From NCBI GenBank assembly GCA_020056205.1, contig JAGVIF010000275.1:1-5187 (forward strand): a stretch of 5,187 nt of DNA. Reading direction: 5' to 3'. Position numbers and translations under genes: made by a program. Of the stretch, positions 1 to 5,085 are shown piece by piece (position 1 is the first letter of the stretch; every line of letters starts with the position of its first letter). Source of the DNA: Lentisphaeria bacterium (GTDB lineage: Bacteria > Verrucomicrobiota > Lentisphaeria > Victivallales > GWF2-50-93). The notes beneath the pieces were generated by a model. It made no database searches and was not told the origin of the DNA. It was given only the letters and a program-made list of their open reading frames with translations.

Positions 1-18
1 ACGTGTGCTCTTCCGATC
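1..18. other. Illumina TruSeq adapter remnant at contig end
   Basis: The reverse complement of these 18 bases, GATCGGAAGAGCACACGT, is identical to the start of the standard TruSeq adapter. The next base (19, C) does not continue the adapter, where T is expected, so the genomic sequence most likely begins at 19. This is technical sequence left by incomplete trimming, not biology. It happens to stay in frame with the lemA fragment and adds six false codons (DRKSTR) to its apparent C-terminal end. Confidence 0.93.
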
Positions 19-303
19 CGACGCTTCTTCTCCAAGCTGGATTCTCTCGTCATCTGAGCCGGAGGAGATCGCTTTCGCGCGAATTTCCGCAAGTTTAGTT
101 AAAGTTTCTTTCTCGTGCTTCACATACCCTTTCACTATCTCAATAAGGCTTGGAACAAGGTCATAGCGCTTTTTCAGCATTACATCAATTGTCGAAAAGG
201 CCTGATGAGCCTGATTATTCCCTGACACAAATAAATTGTAAGCGATTGTCACAGGCGCAAGAAGGAAAAGGACAAAAATTATTACTAAAACAATCCAGAT
301 CAT
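19..303 (-). CDS. lemA: LemA family protein, N-terminal part (truncated by contig end)
   Basis: The minus strand reads from an ATG at 303 without a stop to the contig edge, giving 95 genuine residues of a family usually near 185-200. Residues 2-22 form one hydrophobic segment (IWIVLVIIFVLFLLAPVTIA), read as a membrane anchor near a short N-terminus. They are followed by the LemA signature: YNLFVSG near 22-28, then AFSTIDVMLKKRYDLVPSLI at about 35-54, and VKGYVKHE at 57-64, leading into a helix that starts the coiled helical bundle. LemA proteins are single-pass membrane proteins whose helical domain faces away from the cytoplasm; the biochemical role is not established. The start is preceded by a weak AGG five bases upstream, and no other start precedes the membrane segment. 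The gene stands alone after the 235-bp hairpin-rich gap and a terminator, so it is probably a separate transcription unit. The C-terminal half is missing only because the contig ends. Family assignment is confident. Confidence 0.88.
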
Positions 304-348
304 TTTAACCTAAGTTTTGCGGTTCAATCGGCCGAATTTAAGCTAAGT

Positions 349-382
349 TATTGATAATAAACGATGTATGAACTGCAATGCA
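349..382 (-). promoter_or_regulatory. Putative lemA promoter / element shared with map
   Basis: On the minus strand TATTAT at 359-354 is a good -10 match about 50 bases before the lemA start. Seventeen bases upstream lies only TGCATT (382-377), a poor -35. The block TCGTTTATTATCAATA (364-349) with TTGCAG just upstream (378-373) recurs almost unchanged before map, where a better -35 is present. The repetition in the same orientation and at a similar distance from two start codons is the main support for a promoter here. Confidence 0.4.
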
Positions 383-388
383 GTTCAT
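368..388. repeat. Perfect 10-bp-arm inverted repeat with one-base centre
   Basis: Arms ATGAACTGCA (368-377) and TGCAGTTCAT (379-388) are exact reverse complements around a single A at 378. A one-base centre cannot form a loop without opening inner pairs, so this looks more like a dimeric-protein binding site than an RNA hairpin. It overlaps the region where the lemA -35 would lie, which would suit a repressor or activator site. That role is inference. Confidence 0.6.
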
Positions 389-405
389 TAAATCAATCAA
401 ATCAC

Positions 406-418
406 AAGCCGGAGGCTT
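406..418. repeat. Short 5-bp-arm hairpin
   Basis: AAGCC (406-410) and GGCTT (414-418) pair around a GGA triloop (TCC on the other strand). There is no T-run on the plus side. On the minus side the following bases are T-rich but interrupted (GTGATTTGATTGATTT), so it is at best a weak second terminator behind the stronger one at 430-454. Confidence 0.4.
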
Positions 419-429
419 ATGCTGCTCCT

Positions 430-454
430 AAAAAATACAGGCAAGAATGCCTGT
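430..454 (-). terminator. Intrinsic terminator downstream of the antitoxin gene
   Basis: Read on the minus strand, ACAGGCA (454-448) pairs with TGCCTGT (443-437) around a TTCT loop, followed directly by ATTTTTT (436-430). A 7-bp stem, 4-base loop and T-run fit a rho-independent terminator. It lies 85 bases after the antitoxin stop and would end transcripts from nadE and the antitoxin before lemA. On the plus strand no T-run follows, so it is directional. Confidence 0.75.
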
Positions 455-482
455 CATGCTCTTGATAACGTCATATGATGAC

Positions 483-505
483 CGAACCGGTGATTCACCG
501 GTTCG
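483..505. repeat. Perfect 11-bp-arm inverted repeat with one-base centre
   Basis: Arms CGAACCGGTGA (483-493) and TCACCGGTTCG (495-505) are exact reverse complements around a single T at 494. It lies 34 bases beyond the antitoxin stop. No T-run follows on either strand, so it is not an obvious terminator. It shares its outer GAAC...GTTC ends and the odd one-base centre with the palindrome at 368-388. It could be an operator, a 3'-end stabilising stem or a dispersed palindromic repeat; the sequence alone does not decide. Confidence 0.6.
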
Positions 506-538
506 ACCTATATTTTTGTCCGCTTTCCAATCTGGTTC

Positions 539-763
539 TTATCCATGCTGGATTTTCTTCCTAATTCTTTTTTTTGCGTCTTCCCAGTCAACAAATGAAT
601 CAGCTCCTGATTTCAGGTTCTTTTCTCTGTCCTCCAAGATATCTTTGTGCCATTCCGGAGAAGCAATGTCACCTGCATTCCGACATAAGTCTTCCCATAT
701 GGATTCCATCGCTGATATTTTGTCCTGTACGCTCATCTCTTTCAAAGGTAAAGTAGCGATCAT
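539..763 (-). CDS. Addiction-module antitoxin (PF09720/TIGR02574 type), no adjacent toxin
   Basis: A 74-residue protein that matches the small antitoxin family named 'putative addiction module component'. Features visible: SVQDKISAMESIWEDL (11-26) as the N-terminal helix, SPEWHKDILEDRE (35-47) as the family's most constant stretch, and FVDWEDAKKRIRKK (57-70) as the C-terminal part expected to bind the toxin. In this family the antitoxin normally neutralises a RelE/ParE-type toxin encoded directly downstream. Here downstream sequence holds only palindromes and a terminator, and upstream is nadE after 78 bp, so the toxin is absent or elsewhere. The frame opens further upstream at a TTG (775), but GGAGGG at 773-768 sits inside that extension and is properly spaced, five bases after GGAGG, for the second of two adjacent ATGs (763), so that start is chosen. 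A promoter is visible just upstream. It may be a relic or act on a remote toxin. Family call is firm; function here is inferred. Confidence 0.82.
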   Translation of the reverse strand: MIATLPLKEMSVQDKISAMESIWEDLCRNAGDIASPEWHKDILEDREKNLKSGADSFVDWEDAKKRIRKKIQHG

Positions 764-767
764 CATA

Positions 768-773
768 CCCTCC
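768..773 (-). promoter_or_regulatory. Shine-Dalgarno that sets the antitoxin start
   Basis: GGAGGG on the minus strand precedes two consecutive ATG codons at 766 and 763. The second is at a usable distance; the first is only one base away. The upstream TTG at 775 overlaps the ribosome site and is therefore unlikely to be the start. Confidence 0.65.
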
Positions 774-789
774 AATTTTCATTTGCGTG

Positions 790-818
790 AATATAGCGTA
801 AAAGCTTTTCAAATACAA
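790..818 (-). promoter_or_regulatory. Putative sigma70-type promoter of the antitoxin gene
   Basis: On the minus strand TTGTAT (818-813) and TATATT (795-790) are separated by exactly 17 bases, and the start codon lies about 27 bases beyond the -10. The spacer contains the perfect palindrome AAAAGCTTTT (800-809), a possible operator for autoregulation, as is usual for toxin-antitoxin loci. The element lies in the gap after nadE, so the antitoxin can be transcribed on its own as well as by read-through. Confidence 0.5.
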
Positions 819-841
819 GATTCTTCAATTTTGGATTTAAT

Positions 842-2743
842 TTATTTTATATTTTTCAACCACTCGGAAGGATCCGCGTCCGAAACCATTCTCCAATCGC
901 CTCTTGGAGACAAAGCTATCGTGCCCACCTTAGGCCCGTCCGGAACGCAATTGCGTTTAAACTGGTTTGCGAAAAACCTCGATATAAATATTGTAAAAGT
1001 GGTTTTTATGTATTTTTCTTCGTAGCGCCCGTTGAACGCGATTTTCGCGATGTGGAGAATCTTTGCCGGGTCGGCCCCATATTTTATGGTGTGATAAAGG
1101 AAAAAATCATGAAGGTCGTAGGGTCCGATTATTTTTTCCGTATCCTGCGAGATGGTTCCGTCTTTTTTGTTGGGAAGCAATTCAGGAGACACCGGCGTGT
1201 CAAGAATATCAACGAGAATCTTACGAAGAAGCCGGGACTGGGAATTATCGGAAACCCACTGGACGATATAACGGATAAGCGTTTTGGGAATCCCGCAATT
1301 AACGGCATACATTGACATGTGGTCTCCGTTGAAAGTTGACCACCCGAGCGCGATTTCGGAGAGGTCGCCTGTTCCGACAACTATCCCTTCCTCCGCATTG
1401 GCAATATCCATGAGAATTTGTGTGCGCTCGCGGGCCTGCGCATTTTCAAAAACTAAATTGTGCTTCAACGGCGTCTGCCCGATATCTTCAAGATGCTTTT
1501 TGCAAATTTCCTTTATATCTATCGTCCGCAATTCGGCGTTAAGAATTTTGACAAGTTCGCAGGCATTCTTGAGCGTCCTCGCGCTGGTGCCGAATCCGGG
1601 CATGGTGATAGCGAGCAGAGCGGACGATTTTTTCCCCATTTTTCTGACGGCTTTTTCGCCCGCAAGGAAGGCGAGCGTGGAATCAAGCCCTCCGGAAACG
1701 CCGACTATCAATTTCTTCGCATTTGTATGCTCCATCCGTCTCGCGAGAGCGGAGGCCTGGATTTCAAATATTTCAGAGCACTTTTCATCCCTTTTCTTTT
1801 TATCGGACGGCACGAATGGGGCAGGATCGTATTTCCTCCTGACTTTCTCCGGCTTCCGAATATTTATCGGAATAATTTCATGCTCGTATGTCTCGGCGTC
1901 GCGAAAACCGCTTTCCGAAAATCTCAGATAAGAAAGCCTCTGACAATCTATGTCGGCATATAAAAATGATGAATCCTTAAACCTCGTGTTTTCGGACAGG
2001 ATTTCTCCGTTCTCGGCGATTATGCAATGCCCTCCGAACACTGTGTCTGTCGTTGACTCCGAAATTCCTGACGAACAGTATGCGTAAGCGCACATGCATC
2101 TCGCGCTTTGCATGCGAACAAGGTCGCGCCGGTAATCGGCTTTGCTGACTATATCGTTGCTCGCAGACAGATTTAATATTAAGTTGGCGCCGGCTATGCT
2201 GTGATGACAACTCGGGGGAATCGGCCCCCATAGGTCGGCGCAGATTTCAACCGAAAATTTCAAGTCCGCGCCGTCTGAAAATATCAGATTCGCGCCGAAC
2301 GGAACCTTTTTGCCGTTAAACTCGAACTCTCTGCTTTTTATTTCTTTGCCGCTGTTGAACCAGCGTTTTTCATAAAATTCCCTGAAGTTTGGAATGACGG
2401 ACTTTGGCGCTATTCCTTTTACCTCTCCCTCCACCATCACCAACGCGCAATTATACACCCCGTTCCTCCAGCGCAGAGGAGCTCCGACAACTATCGCGCT
2501 TTTTATCTTTTTCGTTTTTTTAGCGAGGTCTCCGATATAACCGGGAATTTTCTCAAGCAACGCTGATTGATGGAAAAGGTCGGCGCATGAATAGGAACTG
2601 ACGCACAACTCAGGGAAAACGATTACGGAAACATTTTCCGAATCGGCGGATTCCGCCATCCCCATGATAGCATTGATGTTATGTTCAATGTTCCCGATTT
2701 TAAGCTTCGGGACAGCCGTGCCTACCCTGTAGAATCCAAACAT
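842..2743 (-). CDS. nadE: Glutamine-dependent NAD+ synthetase
   Basis: A 633-residue cytoplasmic two-domain enzyme that converts deamido-NAD+ to NAD+ with ATP, using ammonia released from glutamine; it is the last step of NAD biosynthesis. Residues ~5-290 are a nitrilase-fold glutaminase domain with the catalytic triad visible: Glu45 in FPELCVSSY, Lys114 in PKSVIPN and Cys168 in VEICADLW, plus the ESTTDTVFGGH stretch at 229-239. Residues ~325-633 are the synthetase domain, with the ATP PP-loop SGGLDS at 350-355, TMPGFGTSARTL at 380-391, GTGDLSEIALGWSTFNGDH at 457-475 and the closing KVGTIALSPRGDWRM near 605-619. Length fits the long glutamine-using form, close to 640-680. The ATG start is supported by GAGAGG nine bases upstream (2758-2753) and a -10/-35 pair further up. 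It is divergent from ispH and 78 bp from the antitoxin, with no terminator between them. Nothing is missing or broken. Function is confident. Confidence 0.97.
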   Translation of the reverse strand: MFGFYRVGTAVPKLKIGNIEHNINAIMGMAESADSENVSVIVFPELCVSSYSCADLFHQSALLEKIPGYIGDLAKKTKKIKSAIVVGAPLRWRNGVYNCALVMVEGEVKGIAPKSVIPNFREFYEKRWFNSGKEIKSREFEFNGKKVPFGANLIFSDGADLKFSVEICADLWGPIPPSCHHSIAGANLILNLSASNDIVSKADYRRDLVRMQSARCMCAYAYCSSGISESTTDTVFGGHCIIAENGEILSENTRFKDSSFLYADIDCQRLSYLRFSESGFRDAETYEHEIIPINIRKPEKVRRKYDPAPFVPSDKKKRDEKCSEIFEIQASALARRMEHTNAKKLIVGVSGGLDSTLAFLAGEKAVRKMGKKSSALLAITMPGFGTSARTLKNACELVKILNAELRTIDIKEICKKHLEDIGQTPLKHNLVFENAQARERTQILMDIANAEEGIVVGTGDLSEIALGWSTFNGDHMSMYAVNCGIPKTLIRYIVQWVSDNSQSRLLRKILVDILDTPVSPELLPNKKDGTISQDTEKIIGPYDLHDFFLYHTIKYGADPAKILHIAKIAFNGRYEEKYIKTTFTIFISRFFANQFKRNCVPDGPKVGTIALSPRGDWRMVSDADPSEWLKNIK

Positions 2744-2786
2744 ATTAGAATGCCTCTCTTCTGGAAAAATTCGTTTTTACCGGTAG

Positions 2787-2815
2787 AATATACTCTGGAA
2801 AACATTTTTATCCAA
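2787..2815 (-). promoter_or_regulatory. Putative nadE promoter in the divergent region
   Basis: On the minus strand TTGGAT (2815-2810) and TATATT (2792-2787) are separated by 17 bases. The predicted transcript start would be near 2780, giving a leader of roughly 37 bases to the nadE ATG. The same AT-rich stretch contains TATACT on the plus strand (2789-2794), which could serve as the -10 for ispH, but no convincing plus-strand -35 is seen. Confidence 0.5.
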
Positions 2816-2832
2816 ACAAGGACGGATTATCA

Positions 2833-3732
2833 ATGTCGGCAAAGACAAGAGACGAAATTAAAAAAACGGTTTTTCTCGCGAAAACAAGGGGTTTTTGCGC
2901 CGGAGTTAAAAACGCGATAAACACAGTGGACCGTCTCGTCGCGGAATCCAAGTCTCCCGTGTATGTCCTCCATGAAATAGTCCACAATCGCCACGTCATA
3001 AGAAACCTTAGAAAAAAGGGGGTGGTTTTTGTTGAGGATATTGGACTAGTCCCGCCCGGAGCAAACCTTGTTTTCAGCGCGCACGGCGTGTCCGCCATGA
3101 TCGAGAAGGCGGCTATTCAAAGGGGACTGAAAATAACCGACGCAACTTGTCCAATAGTAAAAAAAATCCATTCGAAAGCGTCATCGTGCTCAAGAAAAAA
3201 ATGGACATTGATTCTCATCGGGCACCGCAACCATCCTGAAACAATAGGCGCAGCCGGCAGGGCGAAAGGAAATTGCCGCATAGTTGAAGATGAGAAAGAT
3301 GTGCAAAAACTTCCCAAAAATATCGGCGAAAAAATCCTTTGCCTCACGCAAACAACGCTAAACCCCGAAGAAACATTAAAAATTGAAAGGGCGATAAAAA
3401 AGAAATTTGGCGGAAAACTTCTTCCCTTCCAAAACAATATATGCTATGCAACCGTAAAAAGACAAAATGCCGTCAAAAAACTCGCGTCAAAATGCGATTT
3501 GATATTTATAATAGGCTCCAAAAACAGCTCAAACTCAAGACGCCTCAAAGAAATAGCGGAAAAATGCGGGGCAACGGCGGCGCTTATTGAAGACCAGACA
3601 ATGATAAAGCCCGAATTCCTTTGCGGACACAAAAATATAGGAATAAGCGCGGGAGCCTCAGCCCCCGAAATACTTGTGCAAAAAACAGTTTCAAAACTCA
3701 AACGTCTCGGATGGGAAAAATGCAAAATTTAG
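2833..3732 (+). CDS. ispH: 4-hydroxy-3-methylbut-2-enyl diphosphate reductase (IspH/LytB)
   Basis: A 299-residue cytoplasmic iron-sulfur enzyme that carries out the last step of the MEP pathway, reducing HMBPP to IPP and DMAPP. All three cluster cysteines are present: Cys22 in GFCAGV, Cys106 in DATCP and Cys204 in NNICYAT. Substrate-pocket residues are also in place: His51 in EIVHN, His84 in SAHGV, His134 and Glu136 in HPE, the LTQTTL stretch at 171-176, GSKNSSNSRRL at 228-238 and SAGASAP at 272-278. Length is close to the usual ~300-320. A ~10-residue lysine-rich N-terminal extension (MSAKTRDEIKK) precedes the first strand. The ATG has AAGGA at 2818-2822, ten bases upstream. The gene is divergent from nadE and convergent with the zinc-ribbon gene, so it is likely monocistronic. 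It implies the organism makes isoprenoids by the MEP route. Function is confident. Confidence 0.97.
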   Translation: MSAKTRDEIKKTVFLAKTRGFCAGVKNAINTVDRLVAESKSPVYVLHEIVHNRHVIRNLRKKGVVFVEDIGLVPPGANLVFSAHGVSAMIEKAAIQRGLKITDATCPIVKKIHSKASSCSRKKWTLILIGHRNHPETIGAAGRAKGNCRIVEDEKDVQKLPKNIGEKILCLTQTTLNPEETLKIERAIKKKFGGKLLPFQNNICYATVKRQNAVKKLASKCDLIFIIGSKNSSNSRRLKEIAEKCGATAALIEDQTMIKPEFLCGHKNIGISAGASAPEILVQKTVSKLKRLGWEKCKI

Positions 3733-3757
3733 GTTGATTCGTATTCTGAGAGCCCGA

Positions 3758-3773
3758 CGATACCGAGGTATCG
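3758..3773. repeat. Perfect palindrome in the convergent gap
   Basis: CGATACC (3758-3764) and GGTATCG (3767-3773) are exact reverse complements around GA, and CGA/TCG outside can pair further with a small bulge. It sits between the ends of ispH and the zinc-ribbon gene, where a two-way terminator would be expected, but neither strand shows a T-run after it. A second short palindrome, GCTATAGC (3779-3786), follows immediately and overlaps the zinc-ribbon stop codon. It could be a REP-like dispersed element or a T-less hairpin terminator. Confidence 0.5.
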
Positions 3774-3785
3774 CAGTCGCTATAG

Positions 3786-4010
3786 CTATCGTTGTTGTGA
3801 CATTATTTTCTCCGCGCATTTCGGGCAGAGTCCGTGCGAGACTCCTATTTTTTTATCTTGTCCTATCTCCCATTTTGAGAGTCTGAATATGGTTTTGCAC
3901 CAAGGACATACGATTGGGATGAGCTTTATCTCGCTCTTCAGTCCGGCGCGGGAAATCTTCTGCGTGTTGCTATCGTCTTTGCTTTCTTCTTTGTGGTTTT
4001 GGGCAGGCAT
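3786..4010 (-). CDS. Small standalone zinc-ribbon-like protein (CPWC...SHGLCPKC)
   Basis: A 74-residue protein. Residues 1-27 are polar and probably disordered. Residues 30-70 carry IPIVCPWCKTI (31-41), a Trp at 47, then SHGLCPKCAEK (58-68), giving two CxxC pairs (Cys35/38 and Cys62/65) plus His59. From knowledge of the family, this IPIC-x-WCK ... SHGxCPxCA layout matches a short cysteine module usually found as a C-terminal tail on PAS-domain sensors and response regulators; here it is a whole protein. Four cysteines suggest a structural zinc site, which is inference. No membrane segment or signal peptide is seen. The ATG directly abuts the infA stop (TAA ATG) with AGGA about eight bases upstream inside infA, so it is translated from the map-infA message. 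It occupies the place where rpmJ often follows infA but lacks the L36 pattern. Partner and role are unknown. Confidence 0.72.
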   Translation of the reverse strand: MPAQNHKEESKDDSNTQKISRAGLKSEIKLIPIVCPWCKTIFRLSKWEIGQDKKIGVSHGLCPKCAEKIMSQQR

Positions 4011-4229
4011 TTATTTTTTCCTAAAGACAATTCTTGCCTTTGTCATGTCGTATGGAGACATTTCCATTAAAACAGTGTCGCCCGGCAGTATTCTTATAAA
4101 ATTAAGCCTCATCTTCCCGCTGATATGGGCGAGGACGAAATGTCCTGTTGGGAGTTCCACCTTAAACATGGTGTTTGGGAGGAGTTCCTTAACGGTTCCT
4201 TCCACGGATATTACATCATCTTTGGCCAA
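4011..4229 (-). CDS. infA: Translation initiation factor IF-1
   Basis: A 72-residue single OB-fold protein, the usual family length. It binds the A-site of the 30S subunit and assists IF-2 and IF-3 in initiation. The diagnostic stretches are [20 protein letters not shown] (4-23), [19 protein letters not shown] (29-47) and [19 protein letters not shown] (49-67). The start codon is TTG at 4229: it gives the conserved MAKDDV N-terminus and has a strong GGAGGTG at 4241-4235. It overlaps the 3' end of map by 19 bp and abuts the next gene with no gap, so the three are almost certainly cotranscribed and translationally coupled. The TTG start may hold down its translation, though the strong ribosome site offsets that. 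Identification is confident. Confidence 0.96.
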   Translation of the reverse strand: MAKDDVISVEGTVKELLPNTMFKVELPTGHFVLAHISGKMRLNFIRILPGDTVLMEMSPYDMTKARIVFRKK

Positions 4230-4993
4230 GTAAGCACCTCCGGTTTGTCCGAGTTAATTAAAATCATGTGTTCAAAATGTGCGGATAATCTACCATCTGC
4301 GGTGCGAACTGTCCAACGGTCTTTGTCAGTTTTTACCTTGTATGTTCCAAGATTAAACATCGGCTCTATGGCCAAAACCATTCCGTCCCTTAGGAGTGTC
4401 CCTGTATTTTTGGATGTAAAATTCGGAATTTCGGGCGGCTCGTGCAACGCGCATCCGACACCGTGTCCGACATATTCCCTTACCACTCCGAGGTTTGCGA
4501 GTTTCGCAACTTTTTCAACGGCGGCGCTTATATCGCGGACTCTGTTTCCGGCCTTTGCCGCACCTATTCCGCTTATCAGGGCCTCGTGAGTTTTTTCGAG
4601 GAGCATGCGGACATCCGCCTGTAGCGGTGAAGCGTCTCCCACAATAAAACTTGCCGCGGTGTCTCCTATAAAGGAATCTATGCTCACCCCTATGTCAACG
4701 CTTATCAAATCGCCGGAACACAGAATTTTCCCCGTAGAGCCTATTCCGTGGACGACCTCGTCATTAAGAGATATGCATATTTGGCCGGGGAAGTTTTTAT
4801 ATCCAAAGAAAGCGCTAACGCCTCCAAGTTGGGCAATAATGCAATACGCAAGCTCATCTACCTGAAGAGTGCTCATTCCGGGGAATATCATTTGTCTTAG
4901 TCTTTCGCGGACGGTGGCGGCGGCGGCGGCGGCCTTGCGAATTCCGCACATTTCCTCGGGCGTATGAACTACAAATTCTTGTTTTGTGGACAT
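4211..4993 (-). CDS. map: Type I methionine aminopeptidase
   Basis: A 260-residue cytoplasmic metalloprotease that removes the N-terminal Met from nascent proteins. All five metal ligands are visible: Asp100 (ISVDIGV), Asp111 (IGDTAAS), His177 (YVGHGVG), Glu210 (AIEPM) and Glu241 (HFEHM). His82 (VVHGI) and His184 (ALHEPPEI) supply the substrate-binding histidines. There is no N-terminal zinc-finger or SH3 extension, so it is the short bacterial type Ia form, near the usual 250-265. The ATG start is preceded by a modest AGGT ten bases upstream. Residues 21-26 are six alanines from an uninterrupted GCC repeat, in the first helix and away from the active site. It is the first gene of the map-infA-zinc-ribbon unit, with its own promoter likely at 5049-5077. 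adk and secY, often upstream, are not seen in the remaining 194 bp. Function is confident. Confidence 0.97.
   Translation of the reverse strand: MSTKQEFVVHTPEEMCGIRKAAAAAATVRERLRQMIFPGMSTLQVDELAYCIIAQLGGVSAFFGYKNFPGQICISLNDEVVHGIGSTGKILCSGDLISVDIGVSIDSFIGDTAASFIVGDASPLQADVRMLLEKTHEALISGIGAAKAGNRVRDISAAVEKVAKLANLGVVREYVGHGVGCALHEPPEIPNFTSKNTGTLLRDGMVLAIEPMFNLGTYKVKTDKDRWTVRTADGRLSAHFEHMILINSDKPEVLTWPKMM
4235..4241 (-). promoter_or_regulatory. Strong Shine-Dalgarno for the infA TTG start
   Basis: GGAGGTG on the minus strand lies five bases before the TTG at 4229 and inside the map coding sequence. It is the strongest ribosome site in the window, and it settles the choice of a non-ATG start. 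Confidence 0.8.
4916..4933 (-). repeat. (GCC)6 trinucleotide run inside map
   Basis: Six uninterrupted GGC units on the plus strand, read as GCC x6 in map, code for Ala21-Ala26. Length changes here would stay in frame and only lengthen or shorten an alanine helix. Confidence 0.85.
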
Positions 4994-5048
4994 GATGAAT
5001 TTTACCTGAACCGTGACGAATTCGACATAAACTATTTATAATATATTG

Positions 5049-5077
5049 ATAATAAAACGAGCCGGCTGCAAAACCAA
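5049..5077 (-). promoter_or_regulatory. Putative map operon promoter
   Basis: On the minus strand TTGGTT (5077-5072) and TATTAT (5054-5049) are separated by exactly 17 bases, and the map ATG lies about 55 bases past the -10. The surrounding block TCGTTTTATTATCAATA repeats the one before lemA. The -35 lies in the loop and arm of a small hairpin, GCAAAA...TTTTGC, at 5068-5085. A second AT-rich stretch (ATATTATAAATAG, about 5044-5032) could be an alternative -10. Confidence 0.5.
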
Positions 5078-5085
5078 GATTTTGC

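Noticed and set aside
483..505. Terminator reading of the 11-bp-arm palindrome
   Set aside because: It has only a one-base centre and no T-run on either strand; the terminator at 430-454 is much better.
368..505. CRISPR array or attachment-site repeats
   Set aside because: The palindromes differ in sequence and spacing, with no direct repeat units, no spacers and no cas or integrase gene in the window.
304..538. Missing toxin, small RNA or tRNA in the gene-free gap
   Set aside because: No toxin-like reading frame and no cloverleaf could be found; GGTTC words at 321 and 500 are not flanked by pairing T-arm stems.
447..1025. Long plus-strand open frame of 192 codons
   Set aside because: It lies antisense to the antitoxin and the 3' end of nadE, both of which have clear family motifs; its translation has no recognisable domain and it begins inside the terminator hairpin.
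1284..1963. Two overlapping plus-strand frames of 215 and 167 codons
   Set aside because: Both are antisense to the synthetase domain and linker of nadE, whose motifs are intact, and their translations look like shadow sequence.
3786..4010. Ribosomal protein L36 (rpmJ), expected after infA
   Set aside because: L36 is about 37 residues, basic, with one CxxC and a later C...H pair; this protein is 74 residues with two CxxC pairs and no L36 similarity.
3889..4589. Plus-strand frames opposite map, infA and the zinc-ribbon gene, one with hydrophobic stretches
   Set aside because: They are opposite three well-supported genes; the hydrophobic look comes from reading Lys/Glu-rich coding sequence in antisense.
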